In this document: piece by piece, positions 46,912 to 53,436 of the stretch
How the letters are laid out: each line of letters opens with the position of its first letter
Numbering within the stretch: position 1 is the stretch's first letter
NCBI RefSeq assembly: GCF_002261225.1
Contig: NZ_NEVM01000005.1
Span: forward strand, 1,240,001 to 1,304,000
Source of the DNA: Bordetella genomosp. 10
Lineage (GTDB): Bacteria > Pseudomonadota > Gammaproteobacteria > Burkholderiales > Burkholderiaceae_B
Direction: 5' to 3'
DNA: 64,000 nucleotides
Notes under the pieces: model-generated
What the model saw: the letters and a program-made list of their open reading frames with translations, nothing else
Database searches by the model: none
Told to the model about the DNA's origin: nothing
Translations under genes and position numbers: made by a program

Positions 46912-46943
46912 CCGTCCCAAGCGGGCTTTTTGCCTTGGGACGG
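46912..46943 (-). other. hairpin in the tssE leader
   Basis: CCGTCCCAAG (46912-46921) and CTTGGGACGG (46934-46943) form a perfect 10-bp stem with a 12-nt loop, 46 nt upstream of tssE. The loop contains a run of T on the plus strand (A on the transcript). It may be an RNA processing or stability element. Confidence 0.5.
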
Positions 46944-46950
46944 TCCGGCG

Positions 46951-46991
46951 TCAAGAAAATCAAAAAGACTGCAGCCCCCGGGGCCGCAGTC
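46951..46991 (-). terminator. intrinsic terminator downstream of hcp
   Basis: On the minus strand GACTGCGGCCCC pairs with GGGG(G)CTGCAGTC (46967-46991) and is followed by TTTTTGATTTT. This is a strong rho-independent terminator 24 nt after the hcp stop; read-through would feed tssE. Confidence 0.85.
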
Positions 46992-47014
46992 TCCCTCTCT
47001 ACCGTCGCCGAGGA

Positions 47015-47518
47015 TCAGGCCGAGTAGGTCTTGTCGTTCTTGGTCAGGCTCCAGGCGCCTTGCGAATTGCCGCCCTGGTTGCCGCCGATCTTCTGCTGGG
47101 TGTACTTCCACTGCACGGCGGCGTACTTCAGCGAGAGGGTTTCGGTGGGCACGCCTTCGCCGACGATCTGCGGCGCGACGCGGGCGATGATGACGTACTT
47201 CATCTTGATTTCCAGGTACTTGACCCGGTTGCCTTCGCCGTCGGCGCGCATGAAGTCGACGGTGACTTCATCGAAGGTGGTGCCGCCCGAGGCGTGCTGG
47301 TACAGCAGCGGGCTGACCACGTCCAGGTCCTTGCCGAAAACCATTTCGCCGTGGTCGCAGCGCTCGGCGGTGTGGCCACCCGAGGTCGACGCGGTGGCGG
47401 AACGCGGCTGGATGATTTCGTGGTGCCAGGAGCTGGCTTCGATCCAGCCGGCATGATCCTTGTCCTGCGACTCGCCCTTCAGGGCGGGATTGCCGAATTT
47501 GATGTAGATGTCCTTCAT
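47015..47518 (-). CDS. hcp: type VI secretion tube protein Hcp (TssD)
   Basis: A 167-residue Hcp. MKDIYIKFGNPALKGES at the start, HAGWIEASSWHHEI near residue 22, SPLLYQHASGGTTFDEVTVDFMRA, and YTQQKIGGNQGGNSQGAWSLTKN at the end are typical. Hcp forms the hexameric inner tube and is secreted. It is followed by a strong terminator, which would let hcp be made in excess of the downstream baseplate genes. Confidence 0.96.
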   Translation of the reverse strand: MKDIYIKFGNPALKGESQDKDHAGWIEASSWHHEIIQPRSATASTSGGHTAERCDHGEMVFGKDLDVVSPLLYQHASGGTTFDEVTVDFMRADGEGNRVKYLEIKMKYVIIARVAPQIVGEGVPTETLSLKYAAVQWKYTQQKIGGNQGGNSQGAWSLTKNDKTYSA

Positions 47519-47564
47519 CGCTTTCCTCTAAGTGTGAACGGGCATGGACGGACGATGTCCAAGC

Positions 47565-49055
47565 TCAGGATTTCTGCGCTTGCGACGGCAGCTCGGCCAC
47601 CAGCCGCAGAGAAATGGACAACTCGTCCAGTTGGAAATGCGGCCGCAGGAACGCCACGGCACGGAATACACCCGGGCGGCCGGGAACCTCGGCGACCTGG
47701 ATGGATGCCTCGCGCAGCGGAAACTGCGCTTTCTGTTCCTGGGTGGCGTTGTCGTCGAGCAAGACGTACTGCGACACCCAGCGATTCAGAAAACTCTCGA
47801 CCGATTGCGGCGACGCGAAGCTGCCGATCTTGTCGCGCATCATGGCCTTCAGGTAGTGCGCCACGCGCGACACCGAGAAGATGTATTGGAGTTGCGCGGA
47901 CAGCACCGCGTTGGCGTTGGCGCTATCGGTGTTGTACTTCTTCGGCTTCTGCACCGACTGCGCGCCGAAGAAGGCGGCGTAGTCCGAATTCTTGCAGTGC
48001 ACCAACGGAATCAGGCCCAGGTCGCTCAGTTCCTTTTCGCGGCGGTCGGTGATGGCGATCTCGGTGGGGCACTTCAGCGCCACCTCGCCGTCGTCGGTCT
48101 TGAAGGTATGGGTGGGCAGGTTTTCCACCAGGCCCCCGCCTTCCACCCCGCGGATGGCGGCGCACCAGCCGAAGTCCGAGAAGGCCGAGGTCAGGCGCGC
48201 GCCGAAGGCCCAGACGGCGTTGCACCACAGGTACTTCGCATGGTCGGTGCCGTCGACGTCCTCGACGAAATTGAAGCCTTCCACCGACGTCCCTTCCTTG
48301 GGATCGTAGGGCAGGCGGCCGAGAAAGCGCGGCATGGTCAGGCCGACGTAGCGCGAGTCCTCGGAATCGCGGAAGCTGCGCCACTTGGTGTATTCGACGG
48401 TGTCGAACACCTTGGCCAGGTCGCGCGGCTTGCCCAGGTCGGCGAAGCTGTCCAGGCCCAGCAACTCGGGCGAGGCCGAGGCGATGAAGGGCGCATGGGC
48501 GGCCGCGGCCACGTGCGACATCTGCTCGATGAAGTACATGTCCTCGGGCTGGCGCGTCATCTCGAAGTTGCCCAGCAGCGCGCCGAACGGTGAACCGCCG
48601 AAGGTGCCGAATTCCTCTTCGTACACCTTCTTGAACATCAGGCTCTGGTCGAAATCGATGGCCGTCTGGAAGTCGCGCACCAGGTCGCGCTTGGTGACGT
48701 TGAGCACCTTGATCTTGAGCATGGTGCCGGTCTGGCTTTCGGAGCACAGGTAGTGCAGGCCGCGCCAGGTGCTTTCCAGCTTCTGGAATTCCGGGGCGTG
48801 CATCACCTGGCTGAGCTGGGCCGAGATCAGGCGATCCAGTTCGGCGACGCGCGCGTCCAGCATGGCGGACAGGTTGTCGGACACCACGACGGTGCCCTTC
48901 ATCACTTCCCGGGCCAGTTCGCCGATCAGGTCCTTGGCGCGGTCGTGCTCGGCCGAGGACTTGGCGACGCGGCTTTGCTCGACGATCTGGTCGAGCAGGC
49001 CGGTGTCCTCGCTCGCGCGGGGCGCGGCGGCGGATTGGGCGGCGGCATTACTCAT
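47565..49055 (-). CDS. tssC: type VI secretion contractile sheath large subunit TssC
   Basis: A 496-residue sheath protein. LDQIVEQSRVAKS near the start, ISAQLSQVMHAPEFQKLESTWRGLHYL (about residues 77-103), EEFGTFGGSPFGALLGNFE and RFLGRLPYDP are diagnostic. The C terminus FRAVAFLRPHFQLDELSISLRLVAELP carries the conserved final strand. It overlaps the tssB end by 8 nt, which supports equal production of the two sheath subunits. Confidence 0.96.
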   Translation of the reverse strand: MSNAAAQSAAAPRASEDTGLLDQIVEQSRVAKSSAEHDRAKDLIGELAREVMKGTVVVSDNLSAMLDARVAELDRLISAQLSQVMHAPEFQKLESTWRGLHYLCSESQTGTMLKIKVLNVTKRDLVRDFQTAIDFDQSLMFKKVYEEEFGTFGGSPFGALLGNFEMTRQPEDMYFIEQMSHVAAAAHAPFIASASPELLGLDSFADLGKPRDLAKVFDTVEYTKWRSFRDSEDSRYVGLTMPRFLGRLPYDPKEGTSVEGFNFVEDVDGTDHAKYLWCNAVWAFGARLTSAFSDFGWCAAIRGVEGGGLVENLPTHTFKTDDGEVALKCPTEIAITDRREKELSDLGLIPLVHCKNSDYAAFFGAQSVQKPKKYNTDSANANAVLSAQLQYIFSVSRVAHYLKAMMRDKIGSFASPQSVESFLNRWVSQYVLLDDNATQEQKAQFPLREASIQVAEVPGRPGVFRAVAFLRPHFQLDELSISLRLVAELPSQAQKS

Positions 49056-49587
49056 GCTTGTCTCCCTTGTCGCTGTCCGCGGCGCCCTTGCCCGCGGCCT
49101 CGTTCGTCAGTTGCGCCAGCTTCTCGGTGTTGGTCAGCACCTCGCCCAGCAGGTCCTCCAGCTTGTCGTTGCCGGCCAGCTTGTTGCGCAGGTCGGCCAG
49201 CTTGGTGCGGATCTCCAGCAACTTCTGCAACGGTTCGACCTGCTGCACCACGGCTTCCGGGCGGAAGTCCTCGATGGAGCGGAACTTCAGGTCGACGCCG
49301 AAGGTGCCGCCCTCTTCCGTCAGCTCGTTCTTGACGCGGTAGGCGGCGCGCGGCTCCAGGCCGCGCATGACGTCGTCGAAATTGTCGACGTCGACGTTGA
49401 CGAACTTGCGGTCCTTCAGGCGCGGCAGCTCGGCTTCGGACTGGGCGCTGAAATCGCCGACGACGCCGACCACGAAGGGCAGTTCCTTTTTCTCGATGGC
49501 GTCGCCTTTCTCGACGTCATAGGTCAACTGGACGCGGGGCGGACGCACTTTCTGCAACCGCTTCTGCATGCTTTCTTTCTTGGCCAT
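49048..49587 (-). CDS. tssB: type VI secretion contractile sheath small subunit TssB
   Basis: A 179-residue protein with KKESMQKRLQKVRPPRVQLTYDVE at the start, LPFVVGVVGDFSAQSE (about residues 36-51), the FVNVDVDNFDDVM motif and a C-terminal LLGEVLTN helix. With TssC it builds the contractile sheath. It is the second gene of the minus operon, 22 nt after the lipoprotein gene. Confidence 0.95.
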   Translation of the reverse strand: MAKKESMQKRLQKVRPPRVQLTYDVEKGDAIEKKELPFVVGVVGDFSAQSEAELPRLKDRKFVNVDVDNFDDVMRGLEPRAAYRVKNELTEEGGTFGVDLKFRSIEDFRPEAVVQQVEPLQKLLEIRTKLADLRNKLAGNDKLEDLLGEVLTNTEKLAQLTNEAAGKGAADSDKGDKHE

Positions 49588-49609
49588 GGTCGCGGCTCCG
49601 TGGAAGGGT

Positions 49610-50350
49610 TTACTTCAGCAGATTGCCGAAGGGGTTGGGGGCGGGCGCGGCGGCGCCGGTCGAGGGCACGGACGGCGTGGCCGGCACCGCGGGCTTGGCG
49701 GGCGCGGCCGCCTTGGCGGCATCGATGGCGGCGTCGGCGGCCTGGCTGGCGGTGGACGAAGCCGGCGCGGCCGACGTGGCCGGCGCGGCGGTGGCGCCCG
49801 CCGCGGGCGCCGGCGTCGCCCCGTCCGCGGGCTTGGGCGGCGGACGGCGCACGGGGCCGGTGGCGCGCCGGGGCTTCTGGCCCTCGGGGAACAGGACGTC
49901 CTGGCCCAGGGTGTCGCGCAGCGATTGCGCCAGGGCCACCGCGTCGTTGCGCGCGTTGCCCGCCAGCAGCGAATCGGCGCGCAGGTCCGACAGCGACTGC
50001 AGGGCCACGCGCAGGCCGCCCACGGCGCGCACGGACTTGGCGATGAAATCGGTGGGATCGCGGTTCAGCGCCTCGTCGGCGGCCACGATGGCCTCGCCGT
50101 ACTTGTGCTCGTCGAAACGGATCTTGGCGATATAGGACCAGGGCTGGCCGCGCGTCGGATTGCGCTGCGCGATGGACTCGAACTGGGCGACCGCCGCGTC
50201 CGAACCCTGCGATTCGAAGGTCTTCTCCGCTTCGGAAATCGACTGCTTGAAATCCGCATCGGATTGCGGTTCCAGAGGCTTCGGTGTCGTTGCGCAACCC
50301 GCGAGAACTGCGACGAGTCCCGCGATCAAGGCCAGGCGGCGGATTTGCAT
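49610..50350 (-). CDS. TPR-containing lipoprotein, first gene of the T6SS minus operon
   Basis: A 246-residue lipoprotein: signal peptide with lipobox LAGC (Cys19), a short helical domain with two to three TPR-like repeats (about residues 30-110), then a Pro/Ala-rich tail of about 100 residues (PPPKPADGATPAPAAGA...). It leads the tssB operon. No strong Shine-Dalgarno is seen before ATG 50350. Lipid attachment and the tail suggest a periplasm-facing accessory part of the envelope complex. It is not TssA or TssJ. The function is unknown. Confidence 0.75.
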   Translation of the reverse strand: MQIRRLALIAGLVAVLAGCATTPKPLEPQSDADFKQSISEAEKTFESQGSDAAVAQFESIAQRNPTRGQPWSYIAKIRFDEHKYGEAIVAADEALNRDPTDFIAKSVRAVGGLRVALQSLSDLRADSLLAGNARNDAVALAQSLRDTLGQDVLFPEGQKPRRATGPVRRPPPKPADGATPAPAAGATAAPATSAAPASSTASQAADAAIDAAKAAAPAKPAVPATPSVPSTGAAAPAPNPFGNLLK

Positions 50351-50519
50351 AGGAGATGAGTAAGAAAAATCGGGTTGACGACAACTGTTACGAGGACGCG
50401 TATTTCACCAATGCCGTGTAAAAACGACACTACATAAGATTTCTTGATGTTACTCAGATGCATGTTCTTCGAAATAGAAGGCTTCTGTATTGTTTTTTAT
50501 GCTTCCGGTATAAAGAGCC
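50351..50519. promoter_or_regulatory. divergent promoter region of the two T6SS blocks
   Basis: This 169-bp gap is clearly AT-rich compared with the surrounding genes and separates the lipoprotein operon from tssJ, so both promoters must lie here. A TATAAA (50509-50514) lies only 5 nt before the tssJ ATG and is more likely part of an AAAGAG ribosome site. No clear sigma-54 site was found. Confidence 0.45.
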
Positions 50520-51137
50520 ATGCTTAGACGTCTCCTTTTTTCCCGCCCCGCCGCCTGGGCCTGCATCGCGCTCGGAATGCCGATTCTCGCGGGCTGCGCG
50601 GCCGCCGGCGCGATCGGCGCGGTGGCCAGCGCGACGGGGTCGCTGCTGGAAGCGACGGGCCTGAAAAAGCCCGATGACGCCCCCACGGATGTGAAATTTT
50701 CCATCCAGGCCGGACAAAATTTAAATATAAGTAACGGCCAAGCGATGGCCGTAGTTACTAAGATTTACTACCTGAAGAATTCCGACTCTTTCAAGCAAGC
50801 ACCTATGTCATCCCTTATCGATGAGAAACAGGAAAAGGAGCGGCTGGGCGACAGCGTGATCGCCAAGCGCGAGGTGACCTTGATGCCCGGCCAGGTCTAC
50901 CAGAACACCGAGAAGGTGCCCAAGGAGGCCACCGCCATCGGCGTGGCGGCGCTGTTCTTCGCGCCCGCGCCCTATCGCTGGAAATACGTTTTCGATATCA
51001 AGGATGCGAAGGACTCCGGCATCGTGCTGGGCGCGCACGCCTGCGCCCTGACCGTGGCCACCGGCAAGGTGTCGCCGCCGCTGGGAAGCCCGCCCTTCGA
51101 TGCGTCCCGGCTGGGCTCGCTGCAATGCCCCGCCTGA
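50520..51137 (+). CDS. tssJ: type VI secretion outer-membrane lipoprotein TssJ
   Basis: A 205-residue lipoprotein with lipobox LAGC (Cys26). The TssJ beta-sandwich follows: IQAGQNLNISNGQAMAVVTKIYYLKNSDSF (about residues 62-91) and an aspartate-rich VFDI segment near residue 160. TssJ anchors the membrane complex in the outer membrane and binds TssM. It starts the plus operon. A local AT-rich patch at 50720-50770, with a hairpin at 50730-50759, is unlike the codon use of the rest of the gene. Confidence 0.92.
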   Translation: MLRRLLFSRPAAWACIALGMPILAGCAAAGAIGAVASATGSLLEATGLKKPDDAPTDVKFSIQAGQNLNISNGQAMAVVTKIYYLKNSDSFKQAPMSSLIDEKQEKERLGDSVIAKREVTLMPGQVYQNTEKVPKEATAIGVAALFFAPAPYRWKYVFDIKDAKDSGIVLGAHACALTVATGKVSPPLGSPPFDASRLGSLQCPA

Positions 51138-51194
51138 CCCCGTCCCTGCCCAATCCGTCTACCTATCTATATAAGACATAAGAGAAAAGTCCTC

Positions 51195-52541
51195 GTGAGC
51201 CAGTCAGCCAAGATACTTTGGGGCGAAGGCCTGTTCCTTCGACCGCAGCATTTCCAGCGCCAGGACGCCTACCATGAGGCCCGTCTCGCGCAGACCGCGC
51301 GGGCCCTGCATCCTTACTCCTGGGGATTGCGCAACGTCCAGTTCGATGCCGCGGCGCTGGCCAACGGCATGCTGCACGCCACGGAACTGTCGGCCATCTT
51401 CCCCGACGGCGAAATCTATTCGGCGCCCGACGAGGACGCCCTACCGCCGCCGGTCTCGATGAACAGCCTGGACGGCGCCGCCGAGGCCATTTTCTACCTG
51501 GCCATGCATCCCCTGAAGGCGGTGGGCGGCAATTGCGCCGCGCCGCAGGACAGCAACGACTTCGACGCGCGCTACCTGCGCGGCGAACGGGCGTCGCCCG
51601 ACCTCTACACCAACGCCAGCACGGCCGACCTCACCTACCTGCGGAAGAACGTCCGCCTGGTCTCGGAGTTCGACCCGCGCGACGAGCTGCTGGCCATCCC
51701 CGTGGCCCGCGTGCGCCGCAACGCCAGCGCCGGCTACGAACTGGACCACGAATTCATCGCGCCCAGCGTGGCGATCGACGCCTGCGCCGCCTTGCACGAC
51801 CGCCTGCGCCGCCTGCTGGACGCCCTGGAGGCGAAGGTCAGCACGCTGTACGGCCTGCACCGCGAGCCGTCCAAGAACGTCATCGAGTTCCGTTCCGGCG
51901 ACGTGGCGTCCTTCTGGCTGCTGCACACCGCCAACGAAGCCCACGCCGCGCTGGCGCACCTGTATCACCACCCCGGCCTGCATCCGGAGCGCCTGTTCCA
52001 GGAATTGCTGCGCCTGGCAGGCGCGCTGATGACCTTCTCCAAGGAATACGCGCTGGCCGACCTGCCGCAGTACCGCCACGAAATGCCGGGGCCGGCCTTC
52101 GCGCGGCTGGACGATATCCTGCGCGACCTGCTCGATACCGTGATCTCCACGCGCTATTTCTCCATCGTGCTGGAGGAAGTGCGGCCGTCCTTCCATACCG
52201 GCCGCCTGGATTCCGGCAAGGTCGACGACAAGACCAGCTTCTACCTGGCCGTGTCCGCCGCCACGCCGGCCGCCGAACTGGCCGACATGGTGCCCCTGCG
52301 CTTCAAGGTCGGCGCGCCCGACGACGCCGAGAAACTGGTGCTGTCGGCCATGCCGGGCGTGCAGTTGGTCTACACGCCGCAGGTGCCGGCCGCCATCCCC
52401 GTGAAGCCGGGCGCCTGCTATTTCGCCTTGCAGACGCGCGGCGCCCTCTACGAACGCATGCTACAGGCGCAGAGCATCGCCATCTACGCGCCGGCCGGCA
52501 TTCCCGAATTGAAGCTGGACCTGATCGCCGTCGCCCACTGA
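51195..52541 (+). CDS. tssK: type VI secretion baseplate subunit TssK
   Basis: A 448-residue protein starting with GTG at 51195. WGEGLFLRPQHFQRQDAYHEARL (about residues 9-31) is diagnostic, and the C-terminal part LRFKVGAPDDAEKLVLSAMPGVQLVY is typical. TssK connects the baseplate to the membrane complex through TssL and TssM. It lies 57 nt after tssJ and 16 nt before tssL, the usual tssJKL order. Confidence 0.95.
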   Translation: MSQSAKILWGEGLFLRPQHFQRQDAYHEARLAQTARALHPYSWGLRNVQFDAAALANGMLHATELSAIFPDGEIYSAPDEDALPPPVSMNSLDGAAEAIFYLAMHPLKAVGGNCAAPQDSNDFDARYLRGERASPDLYTNASTADLTYLRKNVRLVSEFDPRDELLAIPVARVRRNASAGYELDHEFIAPSVAIDACAALHDRLRRLLDALEAKVSTLYGLHREPSKNVIEFRSGDVASFWLLHTANEAHAALAHLYHHPGLHPERLFQELLRLAGALMTFSKEYALADLPQYRHEMPGPAFARLDDILRDLLDTVISTRYFSIVLEEVRPSFHTGRLDSGKVDDKTSFYLAVSAATPAAELADMVPLRFKVGAPDDAEKLVLSAMPGVQLVYTPQVPAAIPVKPGACYFALQTRGALYERMLQAQSIAIYAPAGIPELKLDLIAVAH

Positions 52542-52557
52542 CCGCCCCCGCTCCGTC

Positions 52558-53349
52558 ATGACCGAAAACACGCCCTCCCTGATGTCCGGCGCCCAGCATC
52601 CGCAGCAGCTCCCGCCGCGCGCCGCCGAGTTCATGGCCACTTCCTCGTCGAAGTCGCTGATGGACATGCTGTACGACGGTTTCCTCATGCTGTTCCTGCT
52701 CAAGAGCGGGCAGGAGCCCAAGGACGCCGCCTCGTTTTCCGCCCGCGTGCAGCAATTCCTGGCGGAATTCGAACGCGCCGCCAAGAAGCAGGACCTGCCC
52801 GCCGAGGACATCTACGCCACCAAGTACGCCTTTTGCGCGGCGGTGGACGAGACCGTGCTGAACTCCCGCTTCGCCATCCGCGACAGTTGGATGCTACAGC
52901 CGCTACAGCTCACGCTGTTCGGCGAGCAGCTTGCCGGCGAGAACTTCTTCAATCGCCTGGAGGACCTGCGCGCGCAAGGGGGACGCCGCCTGCAATCGCT
53001 GGAGGTGTACTACATGTGCCTGCTGCTGGGCTTCCAGGGCAAGTACCTGATCGAGGGCCAGGAGAAGCTGGGCTACCTCACCGCCCGCCTGGGTGACGAG
53101 ATCGCCTTGCTGCGCGGCAAGCGCTCCGGCTTCGCGCCGCACTGGGCCATTCCCGACAAGATCGCCCACGCCATCAAGCGCGACGTGCCGCTGTGGACCG
53201 TGGGGGCGACCTTCTCCCTGCTGGCGCTGCTGGCGTATTTCGGCCTGAACCACCAACTGGCCAACGATATGCAGACGGCCATGGCCTCGTACCACGACGT
53301 CGTCAAGCTGGGGCCGCGCGTGGCGCACCTGACCATTTCCCTGCCCTGA
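52558..53349 (+). CDS. tssL: type VI secretion membrane-complex protein TssL (DotU family)
   Basis: A 263-residue protein. The cytoplasmic hook domain (about residues 30-200) shows DEA-type helices including YAFCAAVDETVLNSRFA and YYMCLLLGFQGKYLIEGQEKL. A single membrane segment is at about 212-230 (WTVGATFSLLALLAYFGL), and a short periplasmic tail follows. No OmpA domain is fused. TssL needs TssM, whose gene would normally be next; here a vgrG gene follows instead. Confidence 0.95.
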   Translation: MTENTPSLMSGAQHPQQLPPRAAEFMATSSSKSLMDMLYDGFLMLFLLKSGQEPKDAASFSARVQQFLAEFERAAKKQDLPAEDIYATKYAFCAAVDETVLNSRFAIRDSWMLQPLQLTLFGEQLAGENFFNRLEDLRAQGGRRLQSLEVYYMCLLLGFQGKYLIEGQEKLGYLTARLGDEIALLRGKRSGFAPHWAIPDKIAHAIKRDVPLWTVGATFSLLALLAYFGLNHQLANDMQTAMASYHDVVKLGPRVAHLTISLP

Positions 53350-53436
53350 CGCCGCCGCCCCGCCGCCATGACCTCGCTGCCCTGACCCTCCACCCATTAC
53401 CGTTTCCGGCTTCGGCCCGCCTACGTTCGCGCCATC

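Noticed and set aside
49610..50350. The lipoprotein as TssA or TssJ
   Set aside because: It lacks the ImpA domain of TssA, and a clear TssJ is encoded divergently at 50520.
50509..50514. TATAAA as the -10 box of a leaderless tssJ mRNA
   Set aside because: The following AAAGAG works as a ribosome-binding site at a plausible distance, and the box has no suitable -35 partner.
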